Source of the DNA: Ornithodoros turicata
Lineage: Eukaryota > Arthropoda > Arachnida > Ixodida > Argasidae
Direction: 5' to 3'
DNA: 64,000 nt
Assembly (NCBI RefSeq): GCF_037126465.1
Contig: NC_088210.1
Span: 26,747,511-26,811,510 of the forward strand
Shown piece after piece: positions 58,501 to 64,000 of this stretch (positions within the stretch are counted from its first letter, which is position 1; each line of letters starts with the position of its first letter). Below the pieces are notes generated by a model. That model saw only the letters and a program-made list of their open reading frames with translations, was not told the DNA's origin and searched no databases. Made by a program: the position numbers and the translations under genes.

Positions 58501-61500
58501 CGTGTTCGTAAATTGCAGAGGTCAGGTATTTACTCAACTGTAATGACAGACGACATTTCAGGGCGGAATTGAACATGCACACATATTGAGCCCGGGGCAG
58601 TAAGTTTACGTCAGTACACACGGGCATATTACGAATGCATATCAAATCTGCACGAACCTGCACGAATACAGCTTTCCTTGAATCGCAGTCTGGCCGGCGA
58701 CGAAATTATTTAATAAACGGGCAGGGGGAAATTTTTAATTAGAGTTCGTCGTACGTCCTGCTGGTAATCTCGTTTGCGCGATATAGACGGACACCTTACT
58801 CAGTCCAATTAGCGGACTCCTTCTTCCTTGCAAGCGTCTGAACTACACTCTTAAAAAATGAACTTCACCGCATAGCACGCTCCTAGCCAACCATCATCTC
58901 GAATGATATCATTATCTGGCCTGATTTGTTGAAAACGGCAGGCGTACGCCTTTTTTGTGACACTTATCCTGTTCATAATTGTCACAAAAAGGGCGTACGC
59001 CTCCCGTTTTCAACAAATCATGCAGATAACGATATCATTCGAGATTATGGTTGGCTAGGAGCGTGCTATGCGGTGAAGTTCATTTCTAAGAGTGTACACT
59101 CTAAAAACAGAACTTCACCGCATAGCACGCTGTGCGCCAACCATTGCCACGAATGGTAGGGTTATCGCTTCTGATTCGAAAACTGAGGGGGGCGTACGTC
59201 TTTTTGTGGCAATTTGGATATATGAAAATTTCCACAAAAAGGCGTACGTCCCCTCTGTCTTCCAATCACCAGCGATAACACTATCATTCGTGGCAATGGT
59301 TGGCGCGCAGCGTGCTATGCGGTGAAGCTCTGTTTTTAGAGTGTACCGTTCCGTTCCTGCTGTGGAATTAGAAAATCTATGGTCCCGGTATGGATGTTGA
59401 AATTTGGCGAACAGTACCACAGTGTGATTGGAACCTATACAGACAATCGAAAGGGCGTTAGCCCACGAGCACCTCAAAAAGGACATTCCTCTTTCTGTCC
59501 TGCATTGGCTGGAGTCCTCTTGGTTTTAGGCGCCCTCTATACCGACTGCGTTGTGTAAACCCGTATATGAGGACTTCTGTTTTTCTATTTGGTCTTATAA
59601 AAATTTTCACACTAATCGTTATATGCAACCCTTATGCGACGTTGGTGCAACATTAGATGCATACAGCGAGACATCAGGAAATGTGGTCGCATAGAATCGC
59701 GCATCGTAGATTTTTCATTATAACGGCTATTCTGCTCAGTATAGTACACATAGACGAGTAGACGGGAGAGACGTAAACACGTTTCGCGGTAATATAACTG
59801 GTTTACGCACCGCCTCCATATTTGGGATGTTAGACTAAGCCGGTGGCGGGTGCACAGAAGGTACTGGAGTGGCACCATAATAGCCGCTTTTTAGCTCTTT
59901 TTTTTTTTGTGTGTGTGAGCAAAACTTTGTAGGTCACGAGATTGAAAAAATACGGTGACGTACATGGTTCGCTGAATGTTGACCGAGACTTTTGCTAGAG
60001 GAAAACTAGCGAGTAAGTATAATTGAATAAAATTTTCGGAGGACGAAGTGCAATCCTTCTGGGGTCAGTAGCACGTGCAGCAACGGCTCCTATCATGGCG
60101 ACGAGCAGTGCGTCCGCAGCTGTGGAACAGCGATACATAATCAAAAGGTCCTTGTAAAGAAAAACGCAAACCAGCCGATATTTTGCGTGTAAAAGCAGAC
60201 GACGTGAGGAAGCTGCGCACACTACGGTAGTTCATCGTTTGTTTCTCAGCAGCGCACAGACGCCGTTCGATCTCGGGGCGAATAGCTATGGTATAAAATG
60301 GCAAACCTTTATGCTATTACTATTTACCACTGCTTCCAAATACGTTTATGCTACTTGACCGGCTCCTGTGCATCTGCACAGGCAGGGACGCCAACCATAT
60401 AGCGTGTGCTTATTAGAGCCGATCTCCCTTACACAGAAAGCCCACCATGAGAGAGACAGAGAGCGGTGCCAGGGGTGCATATGCTCTATCATTATCTAAC
60501 CCCGAATTTTGCCTTCATCAGAGGGAATTTCGCGGCTTATTCACGCTGCCTTGCATCATTCAACTAGCAACCATCCCTGAACTAACATTCCCGGAAGCAG
60601 ATCACCGCAGGGTCTATTTACTTTCTGCATGTTTACTTTCTGCACAGAAATATTCAGTTCCTTTTATATTGCCGTCATGGTAACGCAATCTTTCATTCTA
60701 CAAACAGAAGTTTTTGCACTTTGGTACCCCTCTAAAATGTTGTTCGGTGACTCGGGATTTTTTTTTTTTTTTTTTTGTTCCGTGCAGGGTGTGTCTCACC
60801 CCATACAACACCGTTACCCCAGCCTACCCCAGGAACTTAACCACCCACTAAAGATTATTTACCACGGAATAGCAAGCCGTCCTTTCTAGCTGACTTCCCC
60901 TGCCGAAATAAATACCCCCCCCCGCCCATTACAACAAAAAAAGAAAATGAAACGGAAAGAAGACAGACCAAGACAGCACGACCTTTCAAAGCCTAGTGCT
61001 CTTACGTTAGCGCCTACTTTCGCAAAGACATAGTGTCTCTCCAACAGAGGGAAGATAACAAAAAGCGGCTGGGTTGAAAAGCCTTGGAGCAGAAAAGAGA
61101 TGCTGTTACCTTGCATCACCTTCTTCGTTCAATTGATTTTGTGCGCTGTTTACCCTGGTGCTGTGGACATTACGCGTCCCGCATTAATGAGAAAGTTGAC
61201 TGCAGGTTAAGCGCTTTCTTTTATTCGCGCCTGATGTCATTCGAAGCCTGCCATACGCATTATAGGAACGGCAATAATGAACTAATAATAAGTTTCGGAG
61301 CGACTTTGATGAAAGGTTTTATAGCCACCCTCTTAATGCGTACTGTGGAGAAGTGCATTCTAATTACCTCCATTGTTATGACGAAAATGTTAATGAGCAC
61401 GCATGCGCACACACATTCCACAGCACTGCTTACATACGGACATACATTATTCGCAATTCCTCCTGTGATTTAGCCAATATGTATTGCTATACGTATGAGT

Positions 61501-62525
61501 GTCTTTATTTATTGAATCTTCGCTATATGTTTTGATTACGCCGTTGCAGTAATCCGAGACCTTGGAAGGTGAATGCTATGTGCGTCGCAGTTATTCCGCA
61601 TTGCACTCGGTGTCCTTTCTGCGAATGCATTGTGTTTCAACATTTACTTAACAACGAATGAAATAAATGGATAAAATCTGCTTCACATGCTTCCGGTTTA
61701 AAGATTCACCGATCAAAGAAAGATATTGCGGCTTGTTGTTTGTATTCAAAGATATCCAATTATCCGCGCGTGATCAATCACTCAATGTCATAGCTAGCGA
61801 AAGAACAACGTCGAGAGGTGAGCTGTTTCGGACACATCCGTCTATTGCGGTTCACTGGTGAAATATGCTATAGATTCGAAAGAAGAAGATAGAACAGCAA
61901 GTAGTATTCCAAACCGAATGGAAGCAGTGAGAGGCGAGCTATACACAAAGTAGTATACTTCGGTTTTGTTTTTGCCGGATCCAAACAAGAATACACAGTG
62001 CCAACCGCAGCAGAAATAAACGGGAAAAAATCATATGGTGATTAATCGATAAATAGTAGTTACGTAGAATGTTTGCACAAGGCAATGAGAAAGGCTTGAT
62101 TACTATCGTGGACAGCAAGGTGAGCAAACAGAGCAATTACCATACAGGTCAATAGCTCATTGTACGTTTTTCTATGCTTGCATGAACAAAGCAATATCTA
62201 GTTTACATACATTATCTCTACGTTACTTTCACTCTTTCTTTATGTATCGTTACTTCGCCTCATTTCAGTGCGGACGAAAAGTTTGACGGAACGTATCACA
62301 CCAACGTGGTCGTCCGCAACAACGGTAGCTGCAACTACATTCCTCCGGGAATATTCAAGAGTACGTGTAAGATCGACATCACCTGGTTTCCATTTGACGA
62401 CCAGAAGTGCGACCTGAAATTTGGGTCGTGGACGTACGACGGTTCACAACTCGACTTACGACTCAACAGTGACGAAGGCGGAGACCTTTCTTCCTATATC
62501 CCTAATGGCGAGTGGGACCTGATAG
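43262..62525 (+). CDS. Nicotinic acetylcholine receptor alpha subunit (alpha6/alpha7-like), partial split gene
   Basis: This is the span of one split gene read from five exons at 43262-43401, 51735-51779 or 52277-52321 (alternatives), 55787-55896 and 62269-62525. Joined, they encode most of the extracellular ligand-binding domain of a pentameric cation channel gated by acetylcholine in nerve cell membranes. Seen directly: the motif [10 protein letters not shown], the NVW/NIW tryptophan of loop [10 protein letters not shown] (loop A), a Cys-loop with 13 residues between its cysteines, and GSWTYDG (loop B). Phases agree at every junction (V|D, L|D, then a Ser codon split AG|T). Family knowledge: this combination is closest to the insect alpha5/6/7 group, whose alpha6 member is the spinosyn target. 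Missing from the window are the signal-peptide exon, loop C with its vicinal cysteines, all four membrane segments and the C-terminus. The alpha assignment therefore rests on overall similarity, not on the diagnostic YxCC. Introns are about 8.3, 0.5, 3.5 and 6.4 kb and hold many transposons. Confidence 0.93.
43605..44062 (+). repeat. SINE body split by a hAT-like MITE
   Basis: The left piece (CCTGGGTTTTCCTCAGACGC, GACATATGTTGGCAC) and right piece (GTCGCCCCAGGACGC, CCCCCAGGGCGTCAG, CTCTGTGAGGCCGACAAC) join to match the continuous copy at 49381-49549. The insertion is at 43671-43957. The tRNA head is missing. Confidence 0.75.
43671..43957. mobile_element. hAT-like MITE inserted in a SINE
   Basis: The left end CAGTGGTTCCCAAAGTGTGG is a widespread hAT terminus. 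The right end GAAGTTTGGGAAAC is its diverged mirror, with the final CACTG lost. SINE sequence resumes directly after it. No transposase is encoded. Confidence 0.75.
44282..44534. mobile_element. Family A palindromic MITE (GTACGCC core), intronic
   Basis: Ends CACTCTTAAAAATGAAC and TTTTTAAGAGTGTG, core GGCGTACGCC in both arms. It lies in intron 2 of the receptor gene, about 0.9 kb after exon 2. Confidence 0.9.
44671..45173. mobile_element. Family A MITE interrupted by a second family A MITE
   Basis: The outer copy runs from CTCTATTAGAAATGAAC through its core to GGAGCGTGC and is then cut at TA. After the inner copy (44895-45147) its remaining right terminus resumes as GATGAAGTTAATTTTTAAG. This is insertion of one family member into the terminal repeat of another. 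Confidence 0.82.
44895..45147. mobile_element. Family A palindromic MITE, nested inner copy
   Basis: Ends TACACCCTTAAAAATG and TTTTTAAGAGTGTA. Core GGCGTACGCC with loop GAACAACATAAG. It is bounded by TA on each side. Confidence 0.9.
45268..45520. mobile_element. Family A palindromic MITE with inverted flanks
   Basis: Ends TACACTCTTAGAAATG and TTTCTAAGAGTGTA; core GGCGTACGCC with loop GAACAACATAAG. The DNA outside the TA ends (45235-45267 and 45521-45553) is also an inverted repeat with about 30 of 33 positions pairing. The copy therefore sits at the centre of another palindrome. Confidence 0.88.
45561..45717. mobile_element. Family A MITE, right half
   Basis: It starts in the loop (TGCTGTTCATAATTGTC) and runs through GGCGTACGCCTCCCG to a rearranged right terminus TTTGTAAGAGTGTG. 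The left arm is missing. Confidence 0.78.
46231..46494. mobile_element. Fold-back inverted repeat of about 260 bp
   Basis: The left arm carries AGGGAAGTTAACAAAAGC, TATTATAATACACCATGAGA and TTTAAAAGAACGG. The right arm carries CCGTTCTTTTAAATATC, TCATGGTGTATTATAATC and TTTTTGTTAACTTCCC. The arms are about 115 bp around a 21-bp centre. A CA/TA microsatellite abuts the right end. Confidence 0.78.
46495..46555. repeat. CA then TA microsatellite
   Basis: About 19 CA units run into a short TA tract. It lies at the edge of the fold-back repeat, in intron 2. Confidence 0.85.
46570..49380. other. Intron 2 sequence, no recognised element
   Basis: About 2.8 kb of intron without a recognisable exon or repeat terminus. 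A-rich runs near 47330-47390 occur. Confidence 0.4.
49381..49549 (+). repeat. SINE body, continuous copy
   Basis: GCCGGCTGTGCTGTCTG, CCTGGGTTTTCCTCGACGC, CCCCCAGGGCGTCAG and CTCTGTGAGGCCGACAATG, ending in a CCA repeat (49530-49549). It is the uninterrupted counterpart of 43605-44062. Confidence 0.72.
49550..50075. other. Intron 2, AT-rich possible TE ends
   Basis: CGAATATTTATATTTTTCGA near 49580 and GTTATTCGAATAG near 49947 are loosely inverted, which hints at an old TIR element. A CT microsatellite lies at 49858-49879. Confidence 0.35.
50076..50409. mobile_element. Family B MITE with a family C half-arm inside
   Basis: Ends TACACTCTTAGGAAAAAGGG and CCCTTTTTTCTTAGAGTGTA. Between the CTACCTGCTACCT and the GGTGAGCGAGGGGGGCG parts lies CACTCTCAAAACAGAAC, CTTCACCGCACAGCACG and TGATAAGGTTACCGCC, which is a family C left arm. 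The junction has no mirrored right C terminus. It is therefore a recombinant or the ancestral form, not a simple nested insertion. Confidence 0.8.
50490..50741. mobile_element. Family A palindromic MITE (GTACGCC core), intronic
   Basis: Ends TACACTCTTAAAAATG and TTTCTAAGAGTGTA with TA flanks. The core reads GGCGTACGCC; the loop has TGCTATTCATAATTG. It lies about 1 kb upstream of exon 3a. Confidence 0.9.
50742..51734. other. Intron sequence before exon 3a
   Basis: Unique-looking intron sequence; a pyrimidine-rich tract precedes the exon 3a acceptor. No extra exon 3-like copy was found. Confidence 0.45.
51735..51779 (+). CDS. nAChR alpha exon 3, alternative copy a
   Basis: This 45-bp exon encodes [15 protein letters not shown], 15 codons in phase 0 at both ends. 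The acceptor is a long pyrimidine tract ending CCCGTAG and the donor is GTAAGT. It fits directly after the exon 2 end (IIDV) and before exon 4 (DWVDVNL). A second exon of identical length, phase and register lies 497 bp downstream, and the two differ at 6 of 15 residues. Including both would keep the frame but duplicate a beta strand, so they are read as mutually exclusive. Family knowledge: Drosophila alpha6 and its insect orthologues have such 3a/3b exons. The Trp in NVW is the loop D aromatic of the agonist site, and the residue two positions after it is Asn here. Confidence 0.9.
51780..52276. other. Intron between alternative exons 3a and 3b
   Basis: 497 bp bounded by GTAAGT and CTATAG. 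It contains purine-rich runs (52165-52205) and a C/T-rich run (52000-52065) that could pair with them and fold the intron. Any regulatory role is inference. Confidence 0.6.
52277..52321 (+). CDS. nAChR alpha exon 3, alternative copy b
   Basis: This 45-bp exon encodes [15 protein letters not shown], phase 0 at both ends. The acceptor is a C/T-rich tract ending CTATAG and the donor is GTAAGT. It is the partner of the exon at 51735 and has the same length and register. The residue two positions after the loop D Trp is Thr, where the other copy has Asn. Both copies have intact splice sites and no stop, so neither looks like a dead duplicate. Which copy is used where, and whether they are strictly exclusive, cannot be read from DNA. 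The 497-bp spacing is too long for simple steric exclusion of splicing, so another mechanism (RNA structure, regulated factors or decay of double inclusion) would be needed. Confidence 0.9.
52322..54294. other. Intron between exon 3b and exon 4, with a degenerate tandem repeat
   Basis: At about 53255-53455 two units of roughly 122 bp are loosely repeated (GAAATGGAAGG near 53260, GTACTGGAAAC near 53383, each followed by GTATCATC or CTATCATCC). Both strands are open there, but no protein is recognised. Confidence 0.45.
54295..54520. mobile_element. CCCAAGCAGCAC-ended element, full copy
   Basis: CCCAAGCAGCACAACAT is mirrored perfectly by ATGTTGTGCTGCTTGGG (17-bp TIRs). The 190-bp interior is a run of imperfect units of about 60 bp (CCAATATTGGGCCGACATTG, CCAATATTGGTCCAATC). 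It is the longest of the four copies in the window and has no coding capacity. Confidence 0.87.
55016..55253. mobile_element. Family C palindromic MITE, intronic
   Basis: Ends TACACATTCAGAACAGAAC and TTCTGTTCTGAGAGTGTA. The arms carry GAATGATAGAGTTACCGC and GGCGTACGCCC. The right arm has a C/CT expansion (55170-55190), and its TTGGCG...CTATGCG portion is deleted. It ends 533 bp before exon 4. Confidence 0.82.
55787..55896 (+). CDS. nAChR alpha exon 4 (loop A)
   Basis: The exon is 110 bp, the classical size of nicotinic receptor exon 4. The acceptor is AACCAG and the donor GTACGT. It reads [11 protein letters not shown], then [12 protein letters not shown], then [11 protein letters not shown], and ends with two bases (AG) of a codon completed by the next exon to Ser. 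WKPDVLMYN contains loop A, including its agonist-site Tyr. The phase-0 start accepts either exon 3 copy. A 390-codon open frame at 54714-55886 overlaps this exon in a different frame and would obscure it if taken as the gene. A family C palindromic element ends about 530 bp upstream in the intron. Confidence 0.92.
56000..56040 (+). repeat. Dispersed R repeat, 3' fragment
   Basis: TTTTATCAATAAACATATCC and then a C run match the end of the R copy at 21181. Only the end is present. Confidence 0.45.
56096..56894. mobile_element. TIR element with TTAA-like ends, about 800 bp
   Basis: The left end TTAAAGGGACCACGAAATGA is imperfectly mirrored by TCATTTCATGGTTCCCCTAA. The interior has a 126-codon minus-strand frame (56370-56750) with [18 protein letters not shown], which I do not recognise as a transposase. 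It lies in the intron between exons 4 and 5. Confidence 0.55.
57263..57281. repeat. G homopolymer run
   Basis: A run of about 19 G, which may be length-variable and error-prone in assemblies. Confidence 0.85.
57329..58012. mobile_element. TIR element with TAAA/TTAA flanks, about 680 bp
   Basis: The left end GGCTCATTCCCACATGCG, TTTCTTGAGGCGGCGCC is mirrored by GGCGGCGCCGCTTTTTGAAA, CGCATGTGTGAATGAGCC. The flanks are TAAA (left) and TTAA (right). The GC-rich subterminal region has a promoter-like composition. No transposase was recognised; a piggyBac- or Kolobok-type MITE is the best guess. Confidence 0.65.
58844..59096. mobile_element. Family A palindromic MITE (GTACGCC core), intronic
   Basis: Ends TACACTCTTAAAAAATG and TTTCTAAGAGTGTA; core GGCGTACGCC. 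The sequence is very close to the copy at 50490, including a shared deletion (CAAATCATG(C/T)AGATAACG in place of CAAATCAGGGCAGATAACG). Its right TA is the left TA of the next element. Confidence 0.9.
59095..59345. mobile_element. Family C palindromic MITE, intronic
   Basis: Ends TACACTCTAAAAACAGAAC and TGTTTTTAGAGTGTA. The arms carry CACGAATGGTAGGGTTATCG and GGCGTACGTC; the loop has GGATATATGAAAA. It abuts the family A copy with a single shared TA. Confidence 0.88.
59346..60789. other. Intron 4 sequence, no recognised element
   Basis: Unrecognised intron sequence; a T run at 60760-60777 precedes an R repeat. Confidence 0.4.
60790..60927 (+). repeat. Dispersed R repeat
   Basis: CCACCCACTAAAGATTATTT, GGAATAGCAAGCCGTCC, AGCTGACTTCCCCTGCC and AAATAAATACCCCCCCCC match the copy at 43040-43144. 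Confidence 0.65.
60928..62268. other. Intron 4, region before exon 5
   Basis: No repeat terminus or exon was recognised until the pyrimidine tract and CAG at 62266-62268. Confidence 0.45.
62269..62525 (+). CDS. nAChR alpha exon 5 (Cys-loop and loop B)
   Basis: The exon is 257 bp. The acceptor is CATTTCAG and the donor GTGCGT; it begins with the last base of the split Ser codon and ends with the first base of a Gly codon. It encodes [13 protein letters not shown], the glycosylation-type [13 protein letters not shown], then a Cys-loop with 13 residues between its cysteines and the canonical FPFDD. GSWTYDG (loop B tryptophan) and NGEWDLIG follow. Vertebrate alpha7 divides this region between two exons; a single long exon is the arrangement I associate with arthropod alpha6-type genes. 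The frame stays open past the donor to 62647, but the residues turn hydrophobic and unrelated there, which supports splicing at 62525. The next exon (loop C, membrane segment 1) is not in the window. Confidence 0.93.
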
Positions 62526-64000
62526 GTGCGTGCCCAAACTTCCTTCTCCGCTACGTGCCATTGTGTTGTTTCCGTCTGTTCTTTTTACCCCCTTTTGTTG
62601 CGTCAAATATAAGTGTCTTAAAAGTGTTGTTTAGTATCTTACATTGACGTACGAGGGTGTCACGTCCCAGTAAATCACATTTGAAATCAAGGTCATAACA
62701 TGTAAAAAAATCTAGCGTTTTTCTGAGCTTTCAGTGACTCCTGGGAAACAGAGTTAACTGTGTTAAGAACTTACTACCGCAGTACTTTTTTACACCTTTC
62801 GCGTTTAAGTGTCTCGTCCTATGGTGCACACCTTTGTGTTGTAAGTTTCACACCATATAGAGAAGGGAGTCGTGTAAAGCACCCTTTTACCCAGTGTATG
62901 CCGTTTAAAATGTAGTTTTAGTTCGGTGATTTTCAAACATCTCTTTCCGCCGCTTTCATTTCAGCTTATTTCACTACTCGCTTCAGTTGACCCTGTGGAC
63001 TAAAGAAAAACTGTATTTACTTACAAAAACACCCTTTTTGCACGATGAATGCTGTAAAAACATTTACTGTGTATCGTCTAGAGTTCTTGTTTTCTTCTAT
63101 TTCTTTTCTCAACATTTTTCTTATTCATGATCACTTCTTAATTCTGCGATATAACCCGTTCCTACTGCCGCGACCAAATAAGAGAAAAACAGAATGTGAA
63201 CACCAACGCAGCGATCCGCAATAACACGGGGGGCGCTCTTCATTTCACGATACCTAGTATCACGCGTACTTTCACCACGTTTGAATTTTCCGGCATGGGG
63301 AACGTTAGGAAAAGACAGGAGTGTAGAATATCGCTGCGTCTTGAAAGAGAGTTGTAATTTATGTGCGCACTTACGCATTCACCTTACTGCGGGCCTGACC
63401 CTTAGAGCGTACGTTTGAAATTCGCTCGCTTGGTGGAATTGCTGTACAAAGGGCCGGAAATATATTGAAATCCTCGAACGAGGAGAACTCTCCTATGCTT
63501 GAACTTTGTGCGGAAAGATCATAGCCGTAAGCCCTAGAGAACAGGTGCGCTCTGTCTCATGTTCATATCGTAGTGTACGGAAGCAAAATTGTCGCGAAAA
63601 CGAAAATCGTACGATAACGGTAGAATGAGATCGTTGTAAAACGAATAAAGTTGGGCTCTATTGAATAAAAACGAGGAGCAATTGTCAAGCTCTGGAACTC
63701 TTTAAAAAAAAAGAAAAGAAAAGCACAACACTTCGTTATGCTTTGAGCGCAAGGTTGCTTTGCCGCATTAAGAGAACGCATGTGGGAAAGTACGCTTTAC
63801 AGCCAGCGAGGGAAATATTCCTGAATTCAAAGGCGGAGGGAAAGACAGGACCAGGTGGTATACACAGTACTCCCGTAGAGAAGTACGTAGTGGAATATTC
63901 TGGAATCGTCACTAAACGAGGGGGGAGGGATACACAGAAGAAAAGTCCGACAGGTAAGGAATAACAGACGCGACGAATTTAAAGTTTTGTTCCTCTCTCA
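62526..64000. other. Start of intron after exon 5
   Basis: Begins with donor GTGCGT. No exon encoding loop C or membrane segment 1 was found in this 1.5 kb, so the gene continues outside the window. Confidence 0.55.

Noticed and set aside
9907..59090. Recurrent short ORFs ending in VKFIFKSV or similar
   Set aside because: These are translations of family A MITE arms; their repetition reflects element copies, not a gene family.
62526..62647. Continuation of exon 5 to the stop at 62648
   Set aside because: A consensus donor lies at 62526 and the following residues do not match the receptor family; the family requires loop C and membrane segments next.

Overview
The window is eukaryotic nuclear DNA, most likely from a tick (Ixodida) or a close arachnid. 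It has sparse coding sequence split into short exons, kilobase introns, many small inverted-repeat transposons, tRNA-headed SINEs, LINE tails and microsatellites, and no operons or bacterial-type genes. The tick assignment is inference: it rests on the arthropod-type nicotinic receptor exons and on dispersed repeats that resemble those I know from tick genomes. The genus cannot be set from the sequence alone.

One gene is firmly supported, on the + strand: a nicotinic acetylcholine receptor alpha subunit of the insect alpha5/6/7 (vertebrate alpha7-like) group. Visible are exon 2 (43262-43401), two alternative versions of the 45-bp exon 3 (51735-51779 and 52277-52321), exon 4 (55787-55896) and a long exon 5 (62269-62525). 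Splice phases and consensus splice sites agree from one exon to the next, and the lengths 140, 45 and 110 bp match the classical receptor exons. The signal-peptide exon was not found and probably lies upstream. The loop C cysteine pair, membrane segments and C-terminus lie beyond position 64000. The duplicated exon 3 is the most biologically interesting item: choosing one copy or the other changes the agonist-site loop D.

The other ~99% is non-coding and repeat-rich. About 28 copies or fragments of short palindromic elements (three related families, here called A, B and C) share termini of the form TACACTCT(T/A)A...AGAGTGTA, with an apparent TA target duplication. Several are nested, with recognisable empty sites elsewhere in the window. 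Other items are: a non-autonomous hAT element with a perfect 8-bp target duplication (41582-42395); a hAT-like MITE inserted in a SINE (43671-43957); three elements with TTAA-like ends (29021, 56096, 57329); four copies of a CCCAAGCAGCAC-ended element full of AATATTGG motifs; several long fold-back repeats; six tRNA-related SINE copies or pieces; LINE 3' fragments (7.3, 25.6, 26.0 and 38.1 kb); and a dispersed GGAATAGCAAGCC...CCCCCC repeat.

Layout: 1-43 kb is intergenic or upstream-intron DNA carrying repeats; 43.3-62.5 kb is the receptor gene, whose introns hold ten family A/B/C elements or fragments; 62.5-64 kb is the start of the next intron. No undescribed multi-gene system was found. The notable signals are the alternative exon pair and the dense, nested hairpin transposon population inside a neurotransmitter-receptor gene.
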